Shown piece after piece: positions 10,297-24,500 of a stretch of 64,000 nt of DNA; the stretch's first letter is position 1; each line of letters opens with the position of its first letter. The stretch spans positions 24,404,984-24,468,983 of the forward strand of contig BTRK01000005.1 of the NCBI GenBank assembly GCA_036245805.1, given 5' to 3'. The notes beneath the pieces were generated by a model. That model saw only the letters and a program-made list of their open reading frames with translations. It was not told the DNA's origin and made no database searches. The translations under genes and the position numbers were made by a program. Source of the DNA: Pristionchus mayeri (Eukaryota > Nematoda > Chromadorea > Rhabditida > Neodiplogasteridae).

Positions 10297-12131
10297 TAGG
10301 GACTGCAACGGTGTTAACGAACAAGCAAAACAATTCACAAATTGGTAAGCAATTGAAAGCTATGCCTAGGGACTGCGGAGGGGTGTTAACAAATACATTT
10401 TGAATCAATTCCGCGATTCTTATCTTATGAAATCGAAGTTGCGGAATCGATTATGAACAATAATAGTATTGAAAAAAATAATAGCACTAATAAATATACC
10501 TTGAAAAAATACACATTTTACCAGAGATCGACCGTATTTTTTTGGTCAAGTTGGGGCGAATGTGTTACTTCTGATGCAAGGATATTTTCAAAAATAAATT
10601 AATGCATTCTATGATTATTAAATTTTTATTTTTTACTGTTTATTTTGATAACCTATATGAACGGTGTGCTCAAGACCAACTAATCGCACTCTACTACTAT
10701 ACAGCCCGAGAATCGAGCTTTTGCTAATTTCGAACTTCGACTGCTATAAACAAGTCAGCGAACGACGGATCGTCATTTTCAGTATCTGTTTAGGGCAGAG
10801 GGGAGGTGGCTGCATGTGAATAAAGGTTCAAGTCAAACTGTGCACTCAGAAAAATGGAGAAAATCAAGATTAATCCACAAAAGTGACGACAGTGTCTCAG
10901 AAAGAGTCATATATCATGCTTGCGAACGAACCCCAAGCATCACCAGTACCTCTACAGAGTGCAGGGATGGTTAGCGCAATCATCTGATTAGAGAACTAAA
11001 ATAGTGCACTCCGATTAAAAGAGAAAAATACAAATAATTAGAAAAATGCGAAGCGTAATTTTCTTCCAATGCATTTATTTATGTTTTATAACCACTAAAT
11101 TAATTAATTCAGTTAAGATTTCGTATCTTCAGATGATGCTCTATCGATTGTACGAAAAAAAGCAATAATTAAAATAAATTAAACCTGAGAAAGTAAATAA
11201 ATAAAAAGGTGGTGTGATGGTGAGTTTTCCCAATGCAAAAAATGGTGGACGGCAGAAAGGACGGAGCTCTGCGGTCCCTAGCTATGCCTACCCCATTTCG
11301 ACTTTTCACTTTAGTTTTTAATAAAAATGGCCAAAAAAAGAGAAAAACAATAATAAACATAAGTCAAAACGCCGACGCTTTCAGTCCAAGTGGAGCGCAT
11401 CTCAAGTCACCCTTCACTCCGAATTATCGCAAACTGAAGTAGCTGATTTTTTTTATTGAAGTCACGCAAAACCATTTAGTGTATGTTTTTTCCTTGTGAA
11501 TAGCACTCTAACAAACACTAATTATCAGTTATAAGTACAAATTCGGAAAGAAATTATTCTAGGCACCTTGAAGCCACACTGACAACCATAGATTACGGTA
11601 GTTGCAAATTCGACGTTCATTTTCTCTGAGGACGACATTCATATAATTCTAATTATGTAATATAAGATGCGCATCGATGTCCTGAAATACATACTTAAAA
11701 ATCTCAGATATACGAATGTCGTCCTCCGAGGAAACATTGAAAGTTCATTTTCGTAACGGTAAAATGCTCAATTTTGACGGCCTCATTCTCTTTTATTTGA
11801 TATTTATATTTATTTTTATGTTGAAAACCATTTTTTGTGCTTCATAATCTACAAATACTGAGAAAACGAAGCTTCAACACTTAGTTCTGAAAACACATGT
11901 ATTTTCGATCGCTTCGTGCTTCTCCAATGCTGCAACATGTCTCTTCTTGCTATGCTTGGTGTTCTTTCAATATGTGTTCATTCCAATCAATAAAATAGCT
12001 TAAAAATCGCATTAAATATTTTTTAAAAATGTTGAAAGAATTTGGCTTGAAAAGTACGGTAGTTTGAAAACAAAAGGGTCGGAAGGAGGCACCCATTATT
12101 CCGTACTCAAATATTCGGGCTGCCGTCCCTA
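10297..12131. mobile_element. hAT-type element, family A copy 2, carrying a nested hAT element
   Basis: Ends with the same family A termini as 8595-9542 and is flanked by ATGCCATC / ATGTCATC, an 8-bp duplication with one mismatch. It is interrupted at 10367 by a family B element. Without that insert it is about 0.92 kb, matching copy 1. Confidence 0.9.
10367..11280. mobile_element. hAT-type non-autonomous element, family B copy 1 (nested)
   Basis: Terminal repeats TAGGGACTGCGGAGG / CTCTGCGGTCCCTA enclose 914 bp, flanked by the exact 8-bp duplication GCTATGCC. The uninterrupted host sequence is seen at 8641-8680, where GCTATGCC occurs once. No transposase frame. Confidence 0.95.
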
Positions 12132-12900
12132 ATGTCATCGTTAGTTTATCCAATACGACATTCATAGAGGAAATGTGCCAAGTTATTTTAACCATTATAT
12201 TTTCAGGTTGATCATTTTACGTCGATTCACAAAAAAAGAGAAAATTTCACAGAGTCGGGTCGTTGCAATCATTTTTTAAAAATATGGTTGGGTTTCAGGA
12301 CGATTAACTTTAGTTCCATATCATAATTTATTTCGTGCACTTTAATCACTTCCAGGAGGCGGAAATAGTATGAAAATAGTAAGCTAACTGAGATATTCAA
12401 TAAAAATATCACTTGTCTGTTGAACTACAGTATACCCAAATCAAATAAACTCTCCTGTATATTTTAGAAGAAAAAAAATCAAACGGAATTTATCAATTCC
12501 TTTATTTTATGAGTTGCTCTACCTCGAAGGTAAAATAAAATTAATGTTTGTTCATGTCTAAATTTTAAACGAATGACTCCCTGAACTGATGTGACTCAGC
12601 GAACTTGACCGCACGCGTGAAATTCGGGCGTGCGGCAGCAACTACACCACGAAAGACGAGCTCAACAAGGGTGCATCATACGTTGCGAATTTGAATTTTT
12701 AGAGAATTCTGAGCATATTTCCGGAATTCCGCATCCTCGACTACCCCACAGAAAAGAGGAAAGAATTATTTAGATGAAATCAAAATTTCACGTGGTGCCC
12801 CCCAAAAGGAGTGATAACAGCGGTACAAAATGCAGCCGTAAATACAAAACTAAAAAAAGTTCAGAAAATAAAGAACGATAAACATCGTAGCAGAGCACAC
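12132..12900. other. Gene-free AT-rich stretch
   Basis: No exon, RNA gene or structured repeat is supported here. Confidence 0.4.
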
Positions 12901-12904
12901 AACA

Positions 12905-13690
12905 GCCAAACCCCGCCCCACGGCCCCCGGAAGATCGACATAGGCCTATTGAAACTGTGTCGCGCTGTAAAATTGTAATTAGCTAAACATAGAAATGATT
13001 TTACCAGTTCAGCAATAATCAGCGAAAAATTCGACCAAACGCTGCTTGGCATTTGCGTGTGCGTTAAAAGTTGACCGAATAAATTAATAAATTTCAATGT
13101 AAATAAGTTTAAAAAATTGCAAAAAACTACTATCGCGAACTGAAATTAATGTTTGAATGGAATTTATCACTGTAACTTGACAATCAGGCGCAATTTCTTA
13201 CTGTAACTTGACGAATCAGGCAATGCATTACTGTAACTTGACGAATCAGGCAATGCATTACTGTAACTTGACGAATCAGGCAATTTTGACTGTTTAATAT
13301 TTGAACGAACGCGCGTTTTGCCTGATTTCCCCTGATGGGGTGACACATTTTCATAAGGTCTATGTCGATCTTCCGGGGGCCGTGCCGCCCCCAAAATGCT
13401 CCTTGTGGCACGGCCCCCGGAAGATCGACATAAGGAAAGCAAAAACGTCCGGGAGCAATCCTGAAAATTGTCCGAGCTGTAAAAAATTATGCTGTGGAAT
13501 TTGCTCGCTAAACGGAACAAAAGACTGTTCGCACCGCGCGTAACGTGACAATCAGGCAATAATCAGGCATTTCAAGTTGCAACTCAGGCTTCTCAGGCAA
13601 TTCTGACTGTACTTTTTTTGAAAGCGCGCGTCTTTTCCTTGATGCCTGCGGACGTTTTCATTTTCCTTGTCGATGCTCCGGGGGCCGTGT
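12905..13690. repeat. Foldback cluster with CCGGGGGCCGTG motifs and aatcaggca repeats
   Basis: The motif CGGCCCCCGGAAGATCGACA and its complement occur at about 12920, 13365, 13410 and 13670, together with many AATCAGGCA words. The same motif set fills 55750-57070 and appears at 8045 and 50092. It is a dispersed foldback family with no protein. Confidence 0.75.
13171..13290 (+). repeat. 30-bp tandem repeat, four copies
   Basis: A unit made of CTGTAACTTGACGAATCAGG followed by CAATGCATTA is repeated; the two middle copies (13201-13230 and 13231-13260) are identical and the outer ones diverge at their ends. The open frames across it are repeats of the same period and are not genes. Confidence 0.9.
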
Positions 13691-14219
13691 TGTGGGAACC
13701 TTTTCTCTCAACAGACCATCCGCAAAAATGATGCCGTGAGCTAACCGAAAGAACGCGCACCAAACGAGCACTAAACGCGCACAAATACGCGAACACGCCC
13801 ACCAGCTCGCATGGTAGTTTGTACACAAGTTAGTTCACAAGTAAGTTAACTAATTTATGCATATATATATGTGATGTTTCCATAGCTAAAAACGTTTTAA
13901 GATGATTTGAACTTTTTTCACTGCGTAATTTCATTTTCGCCCTCTCAATCCTCACCTTCGTTCGTTCGCGCTCGAACGGCTTTTCAATATTTTCGTATCA
14001 GTTTCACGAGAATGTGATACCATGTTTGTACATAACTCATACCTCAATTTCATAATAAGGTTGTGCACCTCCTTCTAAACTTCCAAGGATATCTAAGTGC
14101 CATTCTTTTTAACCATGGATCATATATCCATTCAAGCGTTGAGTTTTAAGAGCGCTTATGAACGGGCGCCTAGTTGTTTACAAGTTTATGAACTAAGCTA
14201 CCCCCAGATTATTGATATA
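13691..14219. other. Gene-free stretch
   Basis: Contains a short AT dinucleotide run near 13860. No supported gene. Confidence 0.4.
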
Positions 14220-14392
14220 ATGGGGGTCTATAATAGGGATGAGAATTTTCGAACCAGTTTTTTTAATCAATTTTTTTTGTAATAATCGAATTGTGTTTCA
14301 ACACGTAATAGTTGAACCCAAGTTCAATTATTACAACTCCAAAACTGTTTCGCGTTCGTAAATTCTCAACCCTATTATAGACCCCCCTTATA
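14220..14392. repeat. Short inverted repeat
   Basis: GGGGTCTATAATAGGG at the left and its complement at the right enclose about 130 bases with 'gagaatttt' / 'aaattctc' extensions. Confidence 0.7.
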
Positions 14393-14429
14393 TTCTCCCG
14401 TTCGCGTAAGAATCGAACATAGTGCTGAA

Positions 14430-15325
14430 GGGTCTGGCACATCAATTTTTCGAAAATTTGCCTAAAGGGGTAATTAAGAGTGCTGATCATCGTGGTCTAC
14501 TTCATGTTGCTTCATCTCGACCGGTTAAGCCAGGAGTCGATTTATGTTGCATTTATCAGCTCTTTGGCGCCAAAATCATAACGTCGTCATGAAAAAGCAT
14601 GTGGTATTTTGATAACAGCGGCTTCCACGACAATCACACGCAGTAGAAAACGCAGTGTAAATAACTACAAGTAGCGAGGGACTGATCTGGCAGGATATTC
14701 CACATAGGAGCCTCTAGCACCGAAAAAAACTGGCGAATCGCAAACTAGCATTTACTGGGAAGTTTAAAACCGCTCTTACATTAATATTTGTAATTAATTA
14801 CACGTTTTTTGCTTGCTTACACAAATGACACTCATCAAAGAATTTTATCATGTATAAATAATATCAGAAAATGGTCTGCAACCTTGTGCAAGATGGCCCT
14901 TTTCTAAACACGTTGAAATTATATTTTTAAAAATCTGACCCACCGAAACTTTTTTTTATTATTTTCTAAATATAAATCGAAATTGCTTTCATGAATTCGG
15001 GCATGCTGAACTACCATAAGCCAAAAGGAAATTCAATTTAGGCCTATTTGAAGCATATAGACAATGACCACGACGCGTCACGCGGCGCATGAGCCTCACA
15101 CTGCGGCGTGGCACTCGTGGCTTCGTATAGACACTAACTATCACCTATCCAAATTTCAAGTCATTTCGTCAATCGGTTACTGAGTTATTGTTAGAAGTGT
15201 AGGTGCAGCCTACATGCAGCCTGGCTTAACCGGTCGAGATGGAGCAAAACGAAGTAGACCACGATGGTCAGCGCCCTTAATTACCCCTTTAGGCAAATTT
15301 TCGAAAATTTGATGTGCCAATAAAA
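14430..15325. mobile_element. Foldback element upstream of VPS72, about 110-bp arms
   Basis: Arms at 14430-14550 and 15215-15325 are inverted copies (key phrase GACCACGATG and CCGGTTAAGCCAGG). The 660-base interior has no recognised frame. Confidence 0.75.
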
Positions 15326-15531
15326 TTTGACTGACTTACGCGAACGGGCTCATATTGTCACGGACGCATAAATTAGCATGATAAATCAATTAACATGGAC
15401 TTGGAAGTAAGCGCCCTAAATTGGTAATAAGAGGTTACTTGTTGAAGAGTGCACATGCTAAATAGTCAAGGAAAGTGCAGCTGTCGTGCTTATAGTGCAC
15501 AGCCTTTTATGAAAATAAAATTTTAGCTCAC

Positions 15532-18500
15532 ATGGTTCGACGATCTGAAACTAAAAAATCGAAGAGTAATGAATCCAGCAATTACAATGCTGAAAATGGG
15601 AGTGAGGACGAAAGTTGCGGCGAGGAAGTCCAACTGCCTGAACTTATGGTATATAAATCGAATTTGGATAAGATCTTGTTACCTACTTTCCAGGTCACTT
15701 CTCGTACTCCTCGTGATGGAGCTGGTGCGAAAATGCAAATTCTCCTCCAGGCGTCGAATGTTGAAGATGATTTTTACAAAGATGCATATGGAGGGGCATT
15801 TAACGAGGTTAAGAAGTTAAAAAATCATTTCAATATTGTTAATACTTTTATCATAGGATGATCAAGATGATGTCTTCCAAAGCCCAGCTCATTCTGATGA
15901 GGATATAGTCGATTCTGATTTTGATAAATCAGAGGTATTTACATTTTTCGATTCAGATTTTATAAAGACTGATATTTGCAGGAGGAGGATGATCCAGTTA
16001 GTGATGATGATGCTAAAGGAGGACCGCGCAGAAGCAAGAGAGTAAAAGTCAGTATAACAATAGTTGGTTGTAGCTTGTGATAACCAAAAGACTAGAGAGA
16101 GTAGACTATTTAAAGGGGGGGGGGGGGGGGCTTACAGCAAATCTTGCAAGCACAAACATACATCGCGGTTTGAGACATTCCTGAACCGTAGCAATACAAT
16201 ACAATACAATAAAAACGTAGCCCAATTTCGAAATTCCGGTTTAGAAATCTCTATTCGGAACCGAGTTAAGGATCTTTAATACATTCAGAGTTGACCCTGC
16301 CGCACGGGCAACGGATGAGAGAGCACAACGAAACGAGAGACTGCCCTCTCATTCCTCATTCGCGCATCGACTAGAGCGGTTTTCCTGTCAGTCCTACTTT
16401 AATCTCGAATGAGAGTGATACGATATCCAGTGGATCCCGGGATATTATCCACATCCCGGGGAGGGGGGGGGTGGACGTGGCGATGTTGGATTTTCGCAAA
16501 AAAACTAAACCTCTGTTGTTTGGGGCCTTGTATTTGACCTTGGATGTCGTCAATAAAAGTAGGGGAATAGAATGGGACTACTCGCGAGAAAAGTAGTGGA
16601 ATATTCAGACTGCGGGACCCAAATTCGCGCTTCTCGCTCCTCGCATTCACACACAATATATATATTTAGGAAATAAGCTCTCAGAGAATTAATTGTTATA
16701 CTGATAATCCCTTGACCTTACCTCTCCATAGAGTGACGTTTAATGTTTCTGCGAAAATTCAATATCGCCACATCCCCGGGACGTGGATAATATCCCGGGA
16801 TCCACTGCATATCATATCACTCTCATCCGAGATGAAAGGAGGGCTGACAGGAAAACCGCTCTAATCGATGCGCGCTCTAGTCACAACATATAATAAGTGG
16901 CAAATTTCAATAATGCAGACCTCAGACACTCCTCCCATACCAGTCCGCGGTTCCCATTGATAGCTCAACATGTCCGCAGCGTGGTTGAGTCTTACGGAGT
17001 GGGTCTCTTAAAATGTCCACAACATTAGCAAAAATGTCGCAAAACAACATGCCACCGTGCGGATTCGAACCCAATGAATAATCGATACAATTATTACTAT
17101 TTTCATATAACGATTAAATTTATTGATTTTTGCAATATTTTAGTTCCAGTGAATTTTTTTGGATCAATTGATAGAGCTCGATGAGACGAATCGAATGGTA
17201 TGCTGAATGCCATACCTAAAAGAGTGAGAAAGATGCGAAAATTGCTTTATTAGATTTAGGGACCACCATCACAGTGAAAAATGCAATTTCCTTTTGATAG
17301 GGGTAGATCAAGTGGTTCTTAATAGCCGCCCGATCTTATTTAACAGACGTTTAGTAGTCGACCAAAGCAAACTTTTCTGAGAAAATTGGAACGATCATCC
17401 AGTGCCCGCATCTACTATAGCTCGCGGAACGTAATTATTCGCGGAACGCTAAAATATTTCGGACATAAAGCGCTCCCTTGATTGCAGCTGTGACGAGCCG
17501 CGGATTTTCTAAGTTTCCATCGATTGTGGACCACTTCGGCCATAACATATCAAAAAATTAGAGCCTTTTTCCAGTGCCCGCGTTTTTTACATGATATTTA
17601 AGGTCCAAGACTCGTGTCAGCTTTGTCCTTGTATAACAAACGCGGGCATTGGAGAAAGGTCCAATTGTTGGATATGTCATGGTGATACCACCCCACTATT
17701 GATATAAACTTAGAAAATGCGCGGCTCTCCATAAACACGCGCACTAGAGCTCTTCTTAAGTCCGCGTCTCACATTTTGAGAAAGCATGATTTTATAAATT
17801 CACGTTTATCTCAGAAAATATGAACTTTTTGTAGGTTACTCGCGAACAAAAAATGTTTCTACACCTTAGTGAAATCCAATGAAATCGTTTTTGAACCAGT
17901 TACGTGCAATTAGTGAAATGATTGGTGGCCCCTATATTAGATTCTTGAAAATCCTTTTCACCCTCTGGCGACCTTTGATCTACCCTTCGCCCGTTCGATC
18001 GATTTTATCTTTGTTTTTTGATTGATTATGATTGTAAATCATGTTAATGGTGAAATTCAAATATTATATATTCAATATCATTGATAACTATTCAAAATAT
18101 CGACAAAAATTGATACGACGTAGATCTTTTCACGGCCAAATCTCTTCGTTCCTGACGTCGTCTTCAATCTGAGAATCCAACGACTCCGCCAACTTCATCT
18201 TCCTCTTTGATACATTCGTAGAGGGATCAAAGAGGAAGATGAAGGTTCTATTTCGCCCTCATGCTGTGTAAAATAGTGGTAATCATGAAATATATTCATT
18301 GGAAATTTTAGAGAGAGAATGGTAAAAATAAGCAAAATATGACTTAGTTGTTGGGGTTTGAACCACTGACTTTCTGCAAAAAAACAATCGCACTACCGGC
18401 TGAGCCACTTGGCAAGATGAAGGACGGGCTCCAAGAATCGAATACAAGCCTTGATTAACAGTCGAGTGTCTCCACCAAAGAGTCGAACAGATTTTCAAGA

Positions 18501-21500
18501 ATCTAATAACGCAATTTTCGCATCTTTCTCACCGTTTTAGGTATGGCATTCAGCTTACCATTCGATTCGTCTCATCGTGCTCTATCAATTGAGCCAAAAA
18601 AATTCAGTGGTACTAAAATATTGCAAAAATCAATAAATTTAATCGATATATGAAAAATAATAATTGTATCGATTATTCATTAGCACAGGCGTATTCTCCA
18701 TGAAATTTGGCACAGATTCGCTTTTTAACACGTGCCATCAGACCCCCTGTGGGCTGAGCATTGTGGCTCTAAAGTCGGCAGATTTTGCAAGCAGTCAACT
18801 TTGACGACGTCTAACATCGTCGACGATGGAGATATCAGTGCGTTCGCCTAAGACTCACACCCCCACCGGTACAGCGAAAAGCCGCCCTCTGAGATAATCA
18901 TAGATTCTGATAGCCCTAAGGGTCCTGCATCGATTTAAGTTTCTGTCACGTTCCAATTAATCTCATTTGCATAATTATGGTCACCCCATGTTTGACCGAA
19001 AAGTAATTCCTTTGTATTCTGTGCCGCGGAGACTGCTCCGATTTCCTCGAAAACATGGAACTAGACCCTTCTCGACATCCTGCATCCGCCTATGATGCCC
19101 GTTTAAAGAAATTCGGAGTTTTAATTTTTCGTGAAAATTTGCATAATTTTTTTTCTGGGAAAATTGGCCGAACACAGCTGGATTTTTGATATGTTGTGAA
19201 CATTGATGCTATAGATTCAATTTTTTTTGAGATTGTTTAAATGTCAAACTTAAGGGTTATAGCCTAAAAACTACAACATTCATTTAGAGGGAACTCCATC
19301 ATTCCGACCTACTCACTTCACTCGAGCGGTCAAAAATGGCCATTCTTTTCTATAATCATTCTTGTACAATTCCAGAACGACTTTCGTTATCTGTCCTCTT
19401 GGTGTAGTAGCTAAAGCATCTACTCTTTTTTTTGGAACTAGCGTGTTCGAATTCGCTTTTCGTGAGTAATTTTTTGCTCATTTTTTCTTATTAAAATATC
19501 AGAGTTTTAGAGCGGAGTTTCTTTCCAGCCGGATGAAAAGAACAATAGTGTAACACTCTATGTGACTCTAAAGAACCTGACCAAAAAAAGCTTCATTTGT
19601 AGATGAGATGATCTATGATATGAGTTATGCTTTAGAGACTATGCATTTTAATCCAGTTGGAAAGAAACTCCGCTCTAAAACTCTGATATTTTAATAAGAA
19701 AAAATGAGGAAAAATTAATTCACGAAAAGTGAATTCGAACACGCTACTTCCAAAAAAGGGTAGATGCTTTAGCCACTACACCAAGAGGACAGATAACGAA
19801 AGTCGTCCTGGAATTGTACAAGAATTATTATAGAAAAGAATAGCCATTTTTGGCAGCACGAGTGAAGTGAGTGGGTCGGAATGATGGAGTTCCTTCTAAA
19901 TGAATTTTGTTGTTTTTAGACTATAACCCTTAAGTTTGACATTTAAAAAATTGAAAAATCTATAGCATCAATGTTCACAACATATCAAAAATCCAGCTAT
20001 GTGTTGGCCAATTTTCCGTGAAAAAAATTATGCAATTTTTTACGAAAAGTTAAAACTCAGAATTTCTATAAACGGACATCATAGGCGGATGCAGCATGTC
20101 GAGAAGGGTCTAGTTCCAAGTTTTCGAGGAAATCGGAACAGTCCCCGCGGCACAGCATACAAAGGAATTGACCCTTAGGGCTCTCAGAATCTATGATTAT
20201 CTCAGGCGGCGGTTTTTCGCTGTACCGGAATCTCCAAGAAGTGTGCGATCCTTACGCGAACGCACTGATATGGACCAAAACTTAATCTAAACCAAATCTA
20301 AAAATCTAAAACCAAATCTAAAAATGCTCACAGAAGCAGGAGTCAAAAAATGTACCAGGCTCTTCACGAATCTGTTCAATCCTTAGGCGTCACGCGTGAT
20401 AGATCGAAAAGTATGTAGATATCGACATGTCAAAAACGTACCCTCCGTTAGGAAACATATTGTGTAATGCTCACCACATTATCGGCCCCCGTATAATCAA
20501 TAAATAAAAACTCAATGCTGTGTACTATTAGTCAGTAAGATTCATCGCTTCAAAGAAAGACATTAAAAAAAAAAATTAAACAAAATTATGGAACACCCCA
20601 ATATAATCACACCCTCAAGGAAGAAAGCTCCGGACACGCGACGGAAATGATATATCGATTGAGAAAAATGGGCATCTAAAAAATTCGCGGGTTTTCAGGC
20701 TAAAACTCGAAGTAACTTCAATGTTCTGCCAGATTAACGTACTTTGCGGTAAAGTGTGCTCTAAAGTCTTGAAATTGTATGCGTAACGAAATATAAGGTC
20801 ACATGCATACGGACCTCAAAGTGGTCGAAATGATGTGGGAAGACCGAAATGGATATTGAAATTAATAGACGAATGCGTCAATCGACTATCCTTTTTTGAC
20901 GATTGATGAGTCGATTTGTCACTTCGGAAACTTCCTATTTCAATTTCATTCCATTTCCTTTTTTTTCTCGAATGGAGCGGTCCCCTCCCCATTATATCAC
21001 GCCAGTCACGAGAGAATCGAGCTATGCCTGGGAATGGATCCGAAATGGTGAAATGAGATAACACCGATTTTGGTCATCTCTTAGCATGTATTTCGATCCT
21101 CCAAAGTGTCGTTGCTCTCAGTTCATTCTTAAGGTCACTGCACTGGGCACTCAACTCGAGTCCTTAACTTTGACCGAGTATATCTCGCTCCCGGTGCATA
21201 TTTAAGGGAAAATGTGCCCTGAGGTACCCCGCATGATTTTTTGAGCTCTATCGATTTATATAAAATGGCGATGAAAATAATTGGCGATGAAAAGCTTTTT
21301 GGATATATTTCTTTCGAATAAGGTGCTTGCCGTTGCGAAAGTGATTTAGGGTGCGTTTTGCCCCTTGCAATGTTTGAGTTGAACTCATTTCATTCCATCT
21401 CTCACCGTTCGAAAACAGCGAGAGACAATGGAAATGAGGAGATCATTCTCTCTCAGACCGCTCTTCTCGGCGCGCGCCTTCAGGAATGATCAGTTTAACG

Positions 21501-24500
21501 CATTATTTACTGTTGAAAAGTAACTTCAAATCAACTCAAACATTTCAAGGGGGAAACGCACTCTGGATACAGCACTTTGCGCAACAGCAAGTACCTTATT
21601 CGAAAGAGCTCGGCGAGAGCTATAACATATCCAAATAGCTAGAGAATCTTTTCCTACACTTTAACTTAACCTCTTAACCGTAACACGGTTTAAAACCATT
21701 TTCATGACCTCTACTTTATATAAATCGATAGAGCTCAAAAAATAATGCGGGGTACCTCATGGCACATTTTCCCTTAAATATGCAACAGGAGCGAGATATG
21801 CTCGGTCAAAGTTAAGGACTCGAGTTTAGTGCCCAGTGCAGTGACCTTAAGAATGAACTGAGAGCAACGACACTTTGGAGGATCGAAATACATGCTAAGA
21901 GATGACCAAAATCGGTGTTATCTCATTTCACCATTTCGGATCCATTCCCAAATAATGAAAATCCAGCTCGATTCTCTCGTGACTGGCGTGATATCCTTTT
22001 GGCCAAATGGATAAATACTATTTATTAAATTTATAAATTTATTAAATAGTCGATTGAGAAACGGATAAATTCATTATCCGATTGAGGAACTAGCCGATTG
22101 AGTGATGAGTCGATTGATGAAATGGGTAGAATTAATTAATTAAATTTAATTCTCTTCATTCTGCTATTGGATAAGCGGGATGGCCGGTATCTAATGGGAA
22201 GAAAATTGATACAGGAAGAATTCATTCGGGCAAGAAAAAAATAATATGTATCAAAAACAAAATGTTGAAAACAACTGAAAAAGATGTGGAAAGCACATAA
22301 TGTTTGGAATCGTAAACTGATAAGAATTGTGGTGCGATGATCGACGTTTCCTGTGTACTGTCATTTGGAAGTCTCAATTGACCGTGTTCAGCGGTCCCTA
22401 ATTTTATGGGTAATTTCTACAAATGAAAGGAGCCTGATTTGTACTGCGCAAATTGAGTATTATTCTTCATACCATTAGAAATTTATTGTATTCTAGGGGT
22501 CATTGTTGAGTTGCTTATCCGGAGAAAAATTATCCTTGTGGGGCACATCTACGGAAGGCCGTCCAAGGGCTCCTCCACTCTAAAGGTTACACTTTTTTTT
22601 CAGGGAAGAGAGGAGAACGAAGATCGTAAGAAGAAATGGGTAATCGCCAGAATGGGAGGTACGATGTTTTTGCTGTGCTGTCTCTCACCCATAGTTGCCC
22701 ACGCCGCTGCCTCGGCAGGGCAGAAAAAAACCATGATCGTGGGTTCATGGTCAAAAAATGGATGGTAGGTCAGGATTAAGTACTGTACCAATCAATAGTT
22801 CAGTACTTCCTGATACCGTATATAGCTACCCTGGTTACCGCAAACTGATTTTTTTCAAAAATTGAATATACCATACCCTAATTAAAAAATCAAAGTACCG
22901 TACTCAATCGATAGTACAGTACCACCAGATACCATATCTCACTCCCGTAACTTTATTTTTAAGAAGTCCCGGTGCCGTGCCCAATCGATCTGGTACCGGG
23001 CCCGATCGATTGTACAGTTCCCAACCGACTACCGTAAACCAGTTCCGTTGGTCAAACATTTTTCTAAAAATCTAAAATCATTTTATGAAAATCCTAAATC
23101 GATCATAAATTGGTCCTACACTAAATAGAGTTACGGTAGGATGCTTCAAAAATTTTTTATTATTGATTTAGGATTTTTAGAAAAATGTTTGGCCCAAGGA
23201 ACTGGGTTACGGTAATCAGTTGGGTACTGTACAATCGATCGTTCACGACACCAGACCGATTGTGCACGTTACCAGGGCATCTTAAAAATAAAGTTATTTC
23301 GCGATATTCGGGGTTACGGTAGTGGGATACGGTATCTGGTGGTACTGTACTATCGATTGGTTTCGATACTTTGACTTTTTAAAAATTAAGGTACAGTATT
23401 TTCAAATTTTGAAAAAAAGTCATTTTGCGGTAATCGGGGTTACGGTAGCTATATACGGTATCAGGAAGTACTATACTATCGATTGATACAGTACTTAATC
23501 TTGACCTACCCATGACCTTCCATCAATTTTTTGACCATGACCAGGGGTTCATGGTAGGACGGGGGTAGCTGCCGATTATATTATGCCCATCCGACACAGA
23601 TGAAAAAAACCCACCGTCGCGATTTCTTCCTATGGTAGATCCTAAGGAGTGGGGTTCGAATCCTAACCTGCACAATCGCTTATGCCAATATTCGAGGGGA
23701 GTGCCAAACATTATGCAAAAATTGTACAAGCTTGGCAAATGTTTCTGCTGAATAGGGAATGGTGTAACCCCACGGAAAAGAATGTGAAATCCGTTGCCAC
23801 TGCCAGTTGGGATATGGTGAGGGATACCCGAAGCGCTTTTGAAAAGTTGCGGATGGGTATTACTAAGGTCCTAAAATCGATAAAGTTGATTTGTGCGTGT
23901 TGCGCACTTGTCTCGATCCCCAGATAGACTCCGATTTTCGAGTCTCTTCTTCCACCTTCCACATTGGCTCAGTTGGTAACAACACAGGCTAGTAAACGCT
24001 ATGTTGCGGGTTCCCCCGAACTGTATTTTTTTTAAATTTCAGGATGCATTTTCCTATAACAATAAATGATTTCTGGAGAAATGTAAAAGAATCAAAGGCA
24101 ATGATGTTAGGTCCTAAATATGACATGCATTTATTTGCGCAGGTGCATGCGTTGCTCCGAATGTTGTTGATGAGAAGAAACACGAGATGATGTTGAAAGA
24201 AGCTGAAGAAACTGAAAGAATTAACGTGGAAAGCCTTAAAAAGTTGCTTGATAGTTTTCTATATGGCTGTAAATTATTACTTTAGATACGAGGAATTCGA
24301 GTTAGAAAGAAAGAAGAAACGTGAGAAAGTGACCATGTCGAAGAAGTTAATCGGGCCGAGAATTATTGAGATGGACTCTGAGAATGGAAAAGTGGTGATT
24401 GTACCATCGGTGAAGAACTTCGGTGATGCCAAAAAGCCGGAGAGAATAGTGTGTGCAGTGACTGGAAGACCAGCAAGGTTGGCACATTTATTTAGATATG

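Noticed and set aside
13171..13290. CRISPR-like array
   Set aside because: The units are contiguous tandem copies with no unique spacers, in an animal genome.
13167..13559. 130-codon minus-strand frame with repeated LPDSSSYSNA units
   Set aside because: The repeated peptide is a translation of the 30-bp tandem repeat, which keeps the frame open by its length.
22612..22648. Possible VPS72 exon REENEDRKKKW after a T-rich acceptor
   Set aside because: It joins exon 4 in phase but cannot be joined to the fifth exon in phase, and the residues are not distinctive.
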